From Burkholderiales bacterium (GTDB lineage: Bacteria > Pseudomonadota > Gammaproteobacteria > Burkholderiales > Burkholderiaceae): DNA of 20,230 nucleotides. The position numbers and the translations under genes were made by a program. Every line of letters starts with the position of its first letter. The stretch's first letter is position 1. The stretch covers positions 1 through 20,230 of the forward strand of contig CANFNO010000006.1 of NCBI GenBank assembly GCA_947447845.1, given 5' to 3'. This document shows positions 1 to 6,673 of this stretch, one piece after another. The notes beneath the pieces are model-generated. The model worked only from the letters and a program-made list of their open reading frames with translations, ran no database searches and was not told the origin of the DNA.

Positions 1-1
1 C

Positions 2-142
2 GGCAATACCGTCTTCAGCTCCCTGGACGCCGCAGACAAAGCCCTCAGCGATGGGCTACTGTCTCTTGAATTGGATCTGCCCAGAATGCAAACATTGACA
101 GGCTACGACTGGATAACATCTATCTCATTGAAAGCTAATTAG
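2..142 (+). CDS. possible 3' end of an unidentified gene
   Basis: A reading frame is open from the window edge to a TAG at 140-142 and would give a 46-residue C-terminus rich in Leu, Ser and Asp (contains LLSLELDLPRMQTLTGYDW). I do not recognise the family. No start or upstream context is visible, and an open frame this short can occur by chance, so this is only a candidate. It stops just before the MarR stub, in another frame, so it is not the missing N-terminus of that gene. Confidence 0.2.
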   Translation, partial: GNTVFSSLDAADKALSDGLLSLELDLPRMQTLTGYDWITSISLKAN

Positions 143-159
143 TATTAGAAGGCTCGTCA

Positions 160-390
160 ATGACGCGCAACCTTCAGCCGCTTTTGGCAAATAATTGGAT
201 TGCTTTGGAAAATGGTACAGATGCGCGCAATAAGCTTATCTCGATCACAAAATCGGGGAGCTCAAAGCTTGGTAAGGCACTTGTGTGCTGGAAGAAAGCA
301 CAGCAGACAGTAAATGACGCCATGGGTGTCGAGAAGGTCGTCGAACTGCAAGCGCTTATTGACGAATGTTTGGGGAAATTGGAGTCGTAA
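160..390 (+). pseudogene. MarR-family regulator, 5'-truncated
   Basis: The 76-residue product matches the second half of a MarR winged-helix repressor. It opens inside the recognition helix (TRNLQPLLANNWI), continues through the wing (ENGTDARNKLISITKSG) and ends in the C-terminal dimerisation helices (the family often has this region as RxxWxxAQ...LxxLIDxCL). A complete MarR protein has about 140-160 residues, so the N-terminal dimer helices and first half of the HTH are missing. The frame is blocked by TAA at 136-138, only seven codons upstream, and no other frame upstream encodes the missing part. An AAGG seven bases before ATG 160 could still allow translation, but a functional repressor is unlikely. 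The break probably marks a recombination junction. Family assignment is from motif reading. Confidence 0.6.
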
Positions 391-827
391 GTTAATACCG
401 TACCGCAAATTGTGGATTGGGAAGTGGTACATCCGCGAGGCTGCATTGGCTTACCGATAGCTGCTCAGGAGACCTGCGTACCCTTAAACTATTTCGCAAG
501 TAGAAGGGCTGCATTTAAGAATTCAGCACTGCTAACGGTCTTGTCGAAAATTTATGCCTGGACAAGTGTTGGTCGACTGGGTTATGCGGTTGATTGAATT
601 GGCGGTCACACTGCCGCCGCGCAACACAGAACGTATGACAGATATACGTCGATCAGTTTGAACTTTTGTAAGACTGCTCCCGTGGCAATCTAGACAGCCG
701 TTGGCGACGACGAACATCCCCCATTCGAGTGAAACTTGGCAAAGTCAGCTTTTTCGCGGCCAATCTGACAAAGAAGACGGTACTCGCTGGGCTGGCTCGG
801 CTCGTTATTTGAGTGAAGTTCATCATC
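391..827. other. gene-poor stretch, no convincing gene
   Basis: Short open frames occur on both strands, but none has a ribosome-binding site, a recognisable motif or coherent composition. The stretch holds one copy of an imperfect 48-bp direct repeat (712-760). It probably belongs to the accessory region and may hide an element boundary that I could not locate. Confidence 0.5.
712..760 (+). repeat. imperfect 48-bp direct repeat, copy A
   Basis: Shares GAACATCCCCCA, then GTGAA, AAGTCAG and CGCGGC in the same order and nearly the same spacing with 1121-1167. The copies differ at scattered positions and by a 2-bp gap. They flank the small membrane-protein gene at 828-1061. Function is unknown; an old duplication of a regulatory or boundary sequence is possible. 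Confidence 0.6.
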
Positions 828-1061
828 TCATTCTTTACGCTTTGTTTGTTTTCTTGCCCAAGAGACGAGAAAGGCGCAACCGAGAGCGGCATAAGACCAT
901 AAGTGCCAGTCTTCAAAAGGTTGGGACTGGGTGAAGAAACTGAATATGGCGGCTAAACCAAACGCAATGGCATAAGAACCGGCCCCTAAAAACTTGCTAG
1001 GAACTAACCAGAAAATCGCAATTGCCATCGAACCCACGACTGGTAGGAGATTTTCAGGCAT
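828..1061 (-). CDS. small three-helix membrane protein, unknown function
   Basis: A 77-residue hydrophobic protein with three likely membrane helices, at about residues 5-21, 27-43 and 52-70, and a basic tail (RKQTKRKE). ATG 1061 is chosen over the in-frame TTG directly before it because AGGA lies eight bases upstream of the ATG. The hydrophobic pattern and the good ribosome-binding site support a real gene. It stands alone between the two copies of a 48-bp direct repeat, opposite in direction to the MarR stub and in the same direction as the integrative module on its right. I do not recognise the family. It could be cargo of the left element or a host gene next to it. Confidence 0.55.
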   Translation of the reverse strand: MPENLLPVVGSMAIAIFWLVPSKFLGAGSYAIAFGLAAIFSFFTQSQPFEDWHLWSYAALGCAFLVSWARKQTKRKE

Positions 1062-1120
1062 CAAATCAATCCTATTTTGAGGTTGGCGATTTTGGTATTT
1101 TGAGCGTCAGGTCGTTGCCC

Positions 1121-1167
1121 GAACATCCCCCAAATGGGTGAATCTATCGTAAGTCAGGTTTCGCGGC
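1121..1167 (+). repeat. imperfect 48-bp direct repeat, copy B
   Basis: Second copy of the repeat at 712-760, lying between the small membrane-protein gene and the RHH gene. This copy contains the short dyad CCCAAATGGG, which copy A lacks. Confidence 0.6.
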
Positions 1168-1194
1168 AAACGTGCAGTGTAAGCCCGTTGGGCA

Positions 1195-1449
1195 TTACAA
1201 CTTCAACCCGCGCGCACGCGCGTAACGCGAAGTGAAATCATCAGGTACAGGTTCAGACGCTGCTGTCTTCTGACCACGTGCCAGCTTTTCATCGATGGCC
1301 TGCCTCACGAACTCGGAGCGGCACATTTTGGCCGCACACAGCGGGCTTGGGTCAAGTAATTCGTCAATTGCCTTCACGGTGACCATGGGTACGCTGACAA
1401 TCAGGCGGCTCACCGGTTGACCATGGAAGCGGCGGCACTTGTCGCTCAT
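1195..1449 (-). CDS. ribbon-helix-helix (CopG/Arc-like) DNA-binding protein
   Basis: An 84-residue protein with an RHH fold signature. A beta strand (SRLIVSVPMVTV, about residues 14-25) is followed by AIDELL and a second helix ending in SEFVRQAIDEKLARG (about 46-60), the usual dimer core of CopG/Arc/MetJ-type repressors. The tail is disordered and basic. ATG 1449 is preferred over the in-frame TTG at 1455: it overlaps the TGA of the 282-aa gene (ATGA) and has GGAGGG eight bases upstream. It is the last gene of the left element's leftward operon, so it is probably translationally coupled. Known RHH proteins in this position act as copy-number or operon repressors, or as partitioning or relaxosome accessories. 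Which applies here cannot be told. Confidence 0.75.
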   Translation of the reverse strand: MSDKCRRFHGQPVSRLIVSVPMVTVKAIDELLDPSPLCAAKMCRSEFVRQAIDEKLARGQKTAASEPVPDDFTSRYARARGLKL

Positions 1450-2294
1450 TGCCAACCCTCCGGCAGTGGATCTGCATCCTGGACTCGATAGAAGCCCTCT
1501 GAAGCTGTCTTGATGGCCTGGGCCACCTTGGTATGTCGGTGCGGTGAGCGCTGCCCTGGGTGCTTGCCCATGGCCTCCTGCTCGGCCTTCCTGGCCGTCG
1601 CCATCCGGTCTGGTGCTGATGTTGTACTTGTGACTAGACTGTCCTCATTACCCCCGATAGATGGCATCTCTAGAGGGTGACCGTCTAGCGGGCTAGAAGG
1701 CATGGACAAAGCAGGGCGTATAGGACCGTGAGACGGGCCATTGGAAATTGCTCCTAGACCGTGAGACGGGCCAATGGGGGCACGCCCAAGACCGTGAGAC
1801 GGGCTAAGCGATGCATTTTTGATTGGCGCTTTGCCAGCACCATCCCACTTTTCGAACATCTGCTCGCGCGTCATCTTGGGCTTAAGGGGCGTACCGTCCA
1901 TGTAGGCGCCACGGCGAAAACTCTCCGATGCGCCGACATCGTAGCCCGATAGCTTATCGAGGGACTGCCAAGTAATCGCGTACCAGCTGGCCTTGTTTGG
2001 TCGGTGACCCATCACGGTCTCATGGATGAGGCGGGCGTCGATCAGTTCACGCTTGGCGCGCGTTAATACGTCGCGACTTTTCCAACCTCGTTTTGCCATA
2101 TGTGCGGAAGACGCCAGCAGTCTGCCGTTGTTGTCCTTCACGTATTGGCGTGCAATCTCAAGCAGAAGTGAGCGAGCAGGGTGCGAGAGGCTGGCATATG
2201 CGGCGCAATCAAGCACAGTCCATGGCAGGGCCACAAACCCGCCTGGATCGCGCCCTGAGCCAGCCCCTCGGGTTTTGTTGCGACCATTGGCCAT
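1446..2294 (-). CDS. winged-helix, replication-initiator-like protein of the left element
   Basis: A 282-residue protein. Residues about 18-112 form a predicted winged-helix domain (GGFVALPWTVLDCAAYASLS, then LLEIARQY, LLASSAHMAKRGWKSRDVLTRAKRELIDARLI and a WYAITW strand). This arrangement is seen at the start of phage and island replication or regulatory proteins. Residues 160-215 are low-complexity and hold an 11-residue repeat (PSHGLG/PSHGP units). The C-terminus is short and basic. The ATG at 2294 overlaps the TAA of the upstream gene by one base, and its own TGA overlaps the next ATG, so the genes are coupled. The internal repeat is identical at DNA level and resembles iterons, as in the lambda O gene. 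That makes an initiator role attractive, but it is inference; a plain regulator is the alternative. Confidence 0.6.
   Translation of the reverse strand: MANGRNKTRGAGSGRDPGGFVALPWTVLDCAAYASLSHPARSLLLEIARQYVKDNNGRLLASSAHMAKRGWKSRDVLTRAKRELIDARLIHETVMGHRPNKASWYAITWQSLDKLSGYDVGASESFRRGAYMDGTPLKPKMTREQMFEKWDGAGKAPIKNASLSPSHGLGRAPIGPSHGLGAISNGPSHGPIRPALSMPSSPLDGHPLEMPSIGGNEDSLVTSTTSAPDRMATARKAEQEAMGKHPGQRSPHRHTKVAQAIKTASEGFYRVQDADPLPEGWQ
1679..1805 (-). repeat. 33-bp-period iteron-like repeats inside a gene
   Basis: GACCGTGAGACGGGC (plus-strand reading) occurs exactly at 1724, 1757 and 1790, each start 33 bp after the last. A degenerate copy with the same outer halves but a different 5-bp centre starts at 1679. 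The repeats encode 11-residue protein units but use identical codons across the conserved part, which suggests recent expansion or selection on the DNA. Confidence 0.8.
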
Positions 2295-2596
2295 TAAGCG
2301 GCCTCCGGCGTCCAGCCAATGGCCACCAGGGCAGCACGGCCCCTGTCGGTGAGGCGGTACTTACCAGGGCGGCATGCACATCCGTCCGTGTCGATTACTT
2401 CCTCATGGACCATGTCTATTTCGATCAGGTGGTTGCGCCGCAAGCGACGGATGATTTCGGGGCTGTTGGACGCCCTGGCAATGCGGTCCAAGGCCTCGCG
2501 CCAGATCCAGCCATCAGTACCCCACAAGGCTGTCAACACGCGCTGCTGGCGCGGTGTGAACTTGGACTTCAGGCGCTCTTTGAATGTGCAGTTCAT
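2294..2596 (-). CDS. small winged-helix DNA-binding protein
   Basis: A 100-residue protein that reads as one winged helix: FTPRQQRVLTALWGTDGWIWREALDRIARASNSPEIIRRLRRNHL (about residues 14-57) gives helix, turn and recognition helix, then KYRLTDRGRAALVAIGW (about 78-94) gives the wing strand and a helix like those of PadR/MarR-type and phage wHTH proteins. A Cys-x-Cys (CACRPGKY) sits before the wing. The start is ATG 2596, three bases after the stop of the 31-aa mini-ORF. Its stop shares one base with the next ATG (TAATG). It probably regulates the element or assists the downstream initiator-like protein. No precise family is assigned. Confidence 0.65.
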   Translation of the reverse strand: MNCTFKERLKSKFTPRQQRVLTALWGTDGWIWREALDRIARASNSPEIIRRLRRNHLIEIDMVHEEVIDTDGCACRPGKYRLTDRGRAALVAIGWTPEAA

Positions 2597-2599
2597 GGT

Positions 2600-2695
2600 C
2601 TACACCACCAACTTTTTGGCGAAGGCTTCGACGGTAAGGTTATCTAAGCCTCCCGTGCTCGCGACACCAGACGCATTTTCATTGGTGGTCATCAT
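2600..2695 (-). CDS. 31-aa mini-ORF in the AlpA operon
   Basis: Encodes 31 residues (starts MMTTNENASGVAS, ends EAFAKKLVV). It is credible because AGGAG at 2704-2708, overlapping the stop of the AlpA gene, is placed eight bases before ATG 2695, and its TAG lies three bases before the next gene's ATG, so it fills the only gap in the operon. The C-terminal half could form one amphipathic helix. There is no recognisable domain. It may be a leader peptide that couples translation of AlpA to the winged-helix gene, or a functional small protein. Confidence 0.5.
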   Translation of the reverse strand: MMTTNENASGVASTGGLDNLTVEAFAKKLVV

Positions 2696-2706
2696 GGTCG
2701 CTGCTC

Positions 2707-3123
2707 CTAGTCCTGGGCCTGGGCTTCGAGCCATTGGCGGATGTCTCCAATCTTCCAGGCCGTGATGCGCGTGGAGAGCTTGCACGGTGCCGGAAATTGT
2801 CCGGCGCGTACCTTGCGCCAGAGCGTTGCAGATGAGAAGGGAAGGATGCCCGTCACCTCCTCACGCTCACGTACGGGGGTGCGCAGCTGCTTACCATTTT
2901 TAGCCGCCTCTGCGTGCTTCTTCCGGTTCGTCAAAGCAGTGGACGCGCTTACATGACACCTTCCGATCAACTGCTCTTGACGGATAAATCCGCCCGCCGG
3001 AAGTTTGTCGAATGCCGAATGGCTCTCGACCATCAGGCGAGGCTTGACTGTCTCGACAGCAGGCGGCAGCTGGGATGCAGCTGTGGCCACTTTCGACTTT
3101 TTGAACTTGAGTTCGCTTGGCAT
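2707..3123 (-). CDS. AlpA-family phage/island transcriptional regulator
   Basis: A 138-residue protein whose C-terminal 45 residues are a clear AlpA/MerR-like HTH: TGILPFSSATLWRKVRAGQF, PAPCKLSTRITAWKIGDIRQWLEAQ. AlpA proteins activate excision, integrase or alternative gene sets in P4-like islands and often serve as excisionase-type factors. The typical lead-in FIRQEQLIG is present near residue 60, but about 35 charged residues separate it from TGILPFS, where relatives as I recall them have only a few. The N-terminal 55 residues are Lys/Pro-rich and probably disordered. ATG 3123 is chosen because GGAG lies seven bases upstream; the longer frame lacks a ribosome-binding site. It leads the leftward five-gene operon. 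Confidence 0.85.
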   Translation of the reverse strand: MPSELKFKKSKVATAASQLPPAVETVKPRLMVESHSAFDKLPAGGFIRQEQLIGRCHVSASTALTNRKKHAEAAKNGKQLRTPVREREEVTGILPFSSATLWRKVRAGQFPAPCKLSTRITAWKIGDIRQWLEAQAQD

Positions 3124-3244
3124 GGGGTTTCTCCAGGTGTTACGGTGTGCCGACGTTACCGCCACCCCTCATGACTGCACCCCCAATGTTTTCAGTCGAC
3201 ATAGGGATGCATTCAGCACCCTAAATATCGGTCAACGCAACGCA

Positions 3245-3589
3245 CTACCGCATGGACTTTCGAAGGCCATCATCATCAAAACGTGAGAGGCTAGCGCGCG
3301 AATTGCCAGTGCTTGCCAGGGTGAGAATCTCCTGGACGCGTGGCCGCACGACATCGGCGAAGTCGGCCATATCGAAGCCGGTGATAGCACCTTCGGCGAA
3401 CATCGCGAGCATCTTGTGCAGGGACGTTAGCCGCGCCTCAGCAACGCCCCAGAGGTTGACAGCGCCAGCGTCAGGGTGAACAACGAGACCAGATATATCA
3501 CTGTGCCCTGACGGGATATATCCGTCATCTGAAGTAGTCACGAACGACACGAACTCCGGACCATCTTGATTTATATTTTCGGTAGCCAT
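3245..3589 (-). CDS. 114-aa hypothetical protein of the left element
   Basis: An acidic, soluble protein of 114 residues without signal peptide or membrane segment. The central part (LVVHPDAGAVNLWGVAEARLTSLHKMLAMFAEG) reads as a strand followed by a long helix. I recognise no family. ATG 3589 is preferred over the in-frame GTG 3601, because AGGGG about eleven bases upstream serves the ATG and nothing serves the GTG; the spacing is long, so the start is not certain. It lies between the integrase gene (108 bp) and the AlpA operon (121 bp), with the same direction, and probably has its own promoter. Confidence 0.6.
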   Translation of the reverse strand: MATENINQDGPEFVSFVTTSDDGYIPSGHSDISGLVVHPDAGAVNLWGVAEARLTSLHKMLAMFAEGAITGFDMADFADVVRPRVQEILTLASTGNSRASLSRFDDDGLRKSMR

Positions 3590-3697
3590 TTTTGAATTCA
3601 CCCCTATTTATTTTTTGTCATCGGATGGTGTGTACATCACCACTCACCAGCCCCGCCCTGTTGCCCTGGTAAGACTGCTCCAGGGCTTCGCAGAACC

Positions 3698-4963
3698 TCA
3701 AGCAGCTGTGCGCATCGGAACGACTGCGGCGCCCTGCTGCCAAACAGCCAACATATCCGCCCAGTGCTGCATCATCCCAACGCGACTGGCAAAGTGCTCT
3801 GCTTGGTTGTAGGTGCCACGCACCGCATTGCGTTCAGCATGGGCCAGCTGGCGCTCGATCCAGTCGGAGTTAAAACCCAACTCATTGAGGCGTGTGCTTC
3901 CTGTGTGGCGAGTAGCGTGAGGGCTATACTTGCCAGCCCAGCCAAGATAACCAAGGGCCTGCCGCAAAGTGGCGTCTGTCATCTGCCTCTCACGGTCATC
4001 ACGGTGGGGGAATACATGCGCACGGTGCCCATTCACAGCCTGCACCTTGCGCAACATCTCCACAGCCTGCGTCGGCAACGGGACTAAGTGCTCTTTGCGC
4101 ATCTTCATGCGCTCAGCTGGAATGCGCCACAGTGCCGCATCCAAATCGAACTCTGACCAAGTTGCACCCAGAACTTCCCCTGGTCGCGCCAGCGTCATCC
4201 ACTGCAGCTTGAAGGCGGCCACCGTCTGGAAATTGCGCTCATATCCGGCTAAGTCGCGCATCAGCTGACCTATCTCAGCCACCGAAAGCGGCCGCTTATG
4301 CTGGGTCTTGTTTTTGGGTAGGGCCTTGCGTACTGGATAAACCGGATCTGTGTCAGCCTTCAGCGTGGCGACAGCCAAGTCGAACACCGACGACATGGTG
4401 CGCTGGGCTTCCGCAGCTACTGACGGGCCGTTATCCTTGGCCGCCGTGGTGAGCACGTCCAGCACGTGGGCTGGCGTTACTGACTTCATTGGCAGCTTGC
4501 CAATTTTCGGAAACACGACACGAGTGAGCATGTCCAAACGCCGCGCTTTGGTGACATCCTCCCAGTCGCGCAGACCGAGCCATTCTCGAGCCATTGTCTC
4601 AAAGGTGTTTTCGCTATCCTGTTGCAGCAATACCCGCTTTTGTTGGCGAGCATGGGCGGGGTTCATACCCTGTTTCACCAACCCTCTGGCTTTGATGCGC
4701 TCTTCCCGTGCCTCTGCCAGAGTAAACCGACCACCTGCGCGGCGCTCCTTGGCTTGCGCGGCTGTTTCCCCTGTTGCGGCGCTGGCGTAGTCGCCAATGG
4801 CAAACAGGCTTTCTTTCGTGACACCCCCGACATTCAGTTTGAACCGGTAGCGCCAAGCCTTAACGCCAGTTGGCTTTACCTCAAGGTACAGCCCTTTCTC
4901 GTCAGCCAGCTTATACGGCTTATCCTTGGGCTTGGCGCTGCGGCATTGCGTGTCGTTGAGCAT
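3698..4963 (-). CDS. P4-type tyrosine integrase (left element)
   Basis: A 421-residue site-specific recombinase. The N-terminal arm-binding DUF4102-like domain (about 1-90: KPYKLADEKGLYLEV, KAWRYRFK) is followed by a SAM-like core-binding domain (about 118-205) and the catalytic domain (about 225-400). Catalytic residues are R260 (LARPGEV), H349 and R352 (HATR), H375 (AHAERN) and the nucleophile Y385 (GTYNQ). All are present, so it should be active. Residues about 61-78 form an 18-residue insertion between GDYA and TLAEAREER where relatives have a short turn. ATG 4963 has a G-rich ribosome-binding site that overlaps the first of several ATACCC repeats, which suggests control by a protein bound there. 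It starts 197 bp from the ychF stop and faces away from it. Confidence 0.93.
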   Translation of the reverse strand: MLNDTQCRSAKPKDKPYKLADEKGLYLEVKPTGVKAWRYRFKLNVGGVTKESLFAIGDYASAATGETAAQAKERRAGGRFTLAEAREERIKARGLVKQGMNPAHARQQKRVLLQQDSENTFETMAREWLGLRDWEDVTKARRLDMLTRVVFPKIGKLPMKSVTPAHVLDVLTTAAKDNGPSVAAEAQRTMSSVFDLAVATLKADTDPVYPVRKALPKNKTQHKRPLSVAEIGQLMRDLAGYERNFQTVAAFKLQWMTLARPGEVLGATWSEFDLDAALWRIPAERMKMRKEHLVPLPTQAVEMLRKVQAVNGHRAHVFPHRDDRERQMTDATLRQALGYLGWAGKYSPHATRHTGSTRLNELGFNSDWIERQLAHAERNAVRGTYNQAEHFASRVGMMQHWADMLAVWQQGAAVVPMRTAA

Positions 4964-4966
4964 GAC

Positions 4967-5046
4967 GATACCCCCTTTTTTGGAGTCATACCCGCTTTTA
5001 AAAGTGGGTATGGTTTACACATACCCGAAATCGTACCCACTTTATC
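4967..5046. promoter_or_regulatory. repeated ATACCC operator/arm sites upstream of the integrase
   Basis: Five related sites with consensus near ATACCCnCTTTT begin at about 4968, 4987, 5020 and 5032 on the plus strand, and 5012 on the minus strand. The 4987 site and the inverted one form a 26-bp dyad (4987-5012) with a single mismatch per arm. The cluster covers the integrase ribosome-binding site and promoter region. Either integrase arm-type binding or a repressor/AlpA operator would explain it. Confidence 0.6.
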
Positions 5047-5159
5047 TTGAGATGGCAAGAAGTTGCAAGATGCCAGAATAAATGCTATTTCGCTCTTATA
5101 TCAGGGTATTTAAGTGAACTTTGAGATGGCGTGAAGTGCTCTGAAAAGATTACTTTGGC

Positions 5160-6245
5160 TCAAGAGCTGAACAGGAAGTTCATCACGTCGCCATCTTTGA
5201 CGACGTAGTCCTTGCCTTCGGCGCGCATCTTGCCGGCATCTTTGGCACCCTGCTCACCCTTGAAGTTGATGAAATCTTCGAACGCGATAGTCTGGGCGCG
5301 GATGTAGCCCTTTTCGAAATCCGTGTGGATGACGCCAGCGGCTTGCGGCCCCGTGTCGCCCACATGAATAGTCCAGGCGCGCACTTCCTTCACACCGGCG
5401 GTGAAATAGGTTTGCAGCCCCAACAGGCTGTAGGCAGAGCGAATCAGGCGGTTCAAACCTGGCTCGTGCAGCCCCAATTCCTCCAGGAACATGTCGCGGT
5501 CGGCGTCGTCCATTTCGGACATCTCGGCTTCAAGCTTGGCGCAGATGGCCACCACGGGCGCGTTCTGCGCGTTGGCAAAGGCTGTCAGTCGATCCAGCAT
5601 CGGATTGTTCTCAAAGCCGTCTTCCGCCACGTTGGCAACAAACATGGCGGGCTTGGCGGTGATCAGGAAGAACTGCTTCAGGAGTGGCAACTCATCCTTG
5701 CTGAAATCAATGGTGCGCACCGGTTTGGCTTGATCCAGTGCCACCTGGCACTTCTCCAGGATTCCCACCAGTTTGGCCGATTCCTTGTCACCTGAGCGGG
5801 CCAGTTTGGTGACACGGTGCAGGGCCTTTTCCACGGCAGACAAATCAGCCAGGCAAAGTTCGGTTTGAATAACTTCAATATCGGCAATCGGATCGACCTT
5901 GCCAGCGACGTGGATCACGTTGTCATCTTCAAAGCAGCGCACCACATTGATGGTGGCATCGGTTTCACGAATGTGAGAAAGGAACTTGTTGCCCAGGCCT
6001 TCACCCGTGCTTGCCCCGGCAACCAGACCGGCAATATCAACAAACTCCACAATGGCCGGCACGATGCGTTCTGGCGTGATGATGGCCGCGAGTTTCTGCA
6101 GGCGCGGATCCGGCACTTCGACCACACCCACATTGGGCTCGATGGTGCAGAAGGGGTAGTTCTCCGCCGCAATGCCGGCCTTGGTCAGGGCGTTAAACAG
6201 AGTCGATTTACCAACGTTGGGCAGGCCAACAATTCCGCACTTCAT
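5160..6245 (-). CDS. ychF: YchF/OLA1-type redox-regulated ATPase
   Basis: A 361-residue TRAFAC P-loop NTPase that binds the ribosome; in the known family it prefers ATP to GTP and modulates stress responses. P-loop GLPNVGKST (7-15), switch motif DIAGL (70-74), NVAE (205-208) in place of the GTPase NKxD, and a C-terminal TGS domain (about 278-361, ending [13 protein letters not shown]). Length and domains are complete. The last two residues are Ser-Ser, where most YchF proteins I know end Asn-Val; the change falls at the border with the integrase region and may come from insertion there. ATG 6245 gives the canonical [10 protein letters not shown] start. No gene overlaps it; the region upstream holds a fragment of a second ychF-like sequence. 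Confidence 0.97.
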   Translation of the reverse strand: MKCGIVGLPNVGKSTLFNALTKAGIAAENYPFCTIEPNVGVVEVPDPRLQKLAAIITPERIVPAIVEFVDIAGLVAGASTGEGLGNKFLSHIRETDATINVVRCFEDDNVIHVAGKVDPIADIEVIQTELCLADLSAVEKALHRVTKLARSGDKESAKLVGILEKCQVALDQAKPVRTIDFSKDELPLLKQFFLITAKPAMFVANVAEDGFENNPMLDRLTAFANAQNAPVVAICAKLEAEMSEMDDADRDMFLEELGLHEPGLNRLIRSAYSLLGLQTYFTAGVKEVRAWTIHVGDTGPQAAGVIHTDFEKGYIRAQTIAFEDFINFKGEQGAKDAGKMRAEGKDYVVKDGDVMNFLFSS

Positions 6246-6259
6246 AAAAATCCTTTTAA

Positions 6260-6321
6260 GTCAATTTTCCCAATGGCACCATCGAGCCTCATGTGGGCGT
6301 GGTCGAGGTGCCGGGCCTGCA
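6260..6321 (+). pseudogene. inverted fragment of a ychF-like gene
   Basis: One frame of this stretch reads NFPNGTIEPHVGVVEVPGLQ, matching YchF residues 29-50 ([22 protein letters not shown] is the corresponding pattern) except for a two-residue gap and five substitutions. At DNA level it is an inverted, diverged copy of about 6097-6148, and several differences are at synonymous third positions. That suggests a remnant of another ychF allele, not a fresh duplication. Similarity stops on both sides, and no start or complete domain is present. Confidence 0.6.
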
Positions 6322-6673
6322 ATCTGCCGTTCTTGAAGTCGGTAGCCTCAGCCTTGCCAGAACCCTGCTTTGCAGCAAAGTTTTGTCCTCGTTTTGTCCT
6401 GGGGAGTAGGCGGTGATTGTACTTATCAGCGAGTCACTGCTTCCAAGAGCCACGGCAACGGACGGCCGCATCCTGCGGGACAGCGTGCATTGCGGCTTTT
6501 GGGCGCAGATGAATGTGAGACAGCGCGGCTTCACCTGCGTTACTTGACTGCGGTCAGGTTCCTGATAGGGATATACCCGCGGAACAAGCCACACCTCCCA
6601 TAACCTCATTGAATTTCAAAAATGATTGACTATCTTGACAGTTGGAAGACTACTTTTATCCAAGGAGTTCATC
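6322..6673. other. intergenic region upstream of the miniprotein, no gene seen
   Basis: Short open frames lack ribosome-binding sites and motifs. The stretch should contain the promoter for the 41-aa gene: TTGACT (6626) and TTGACA (6635) are possible -35 elements, but no -10 box at good spacing is convincing. A short dyad TTGAATTTCAA lies at about 6609-6619. Confidence 0.4.

Larger units (their letters stand above)
1195..5046. mobile_element. left integrative element, boundaries uncertain
   Basis: Integrase, AlpA regulator, winged-helix proteins, iteron-like repeats and an RHH gene all face left and form a compact module next to ychF. This is the usual order of small P4-integrase islands, with the integrase at one end facing inward. 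The right end must lie between the integrase start and ychF, or within the last codons of ychF. I found no convincing matching attachment repeat within the left 1.2 kb, so the left end may be there unnoticed or outside the window. The coordinates given cover only the recognisable module. Confidence 0.6.

Noticed and set aside
489..497. CTATTTCGC shared with 5085-5093, and CGTACCC at 477-483 resembling the integrase-proximal sites
   Set aside because: A 9-mer is expected about once by chance in this comparison, and the rest of the flanks differ.
668..680. 13-bp match GTAAGACTGCTCC with 3669-3681
   Set aside because: Isolated, no extension on either side, and one copy is between the integrase and its neighbour where no boundary is expected.
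815..825. 11-bp match GAAGTTCATCA to the ychF 3' end (5175-5185), a possible left attachment core
   Set aside because: Flanks do not align, and the sequence after it does not encode the expected original end of ychF. A chance match is plausible; I kept the left boundary open.
1179..1198. Hairpin GTAAGCCC-GTT-GGGCATTAC at the RHH stop as terminator
   Set aside because: One bulge, no T-tract on the minus strand, and it overlaps the stop codon; too weak to call.
5325..6416. Plus-strand open frames of 156 and 199 aa
   Set aside because: Antisense to ychF. The end of the second crosses the inverted ychF fragment, but in a different frame from it.
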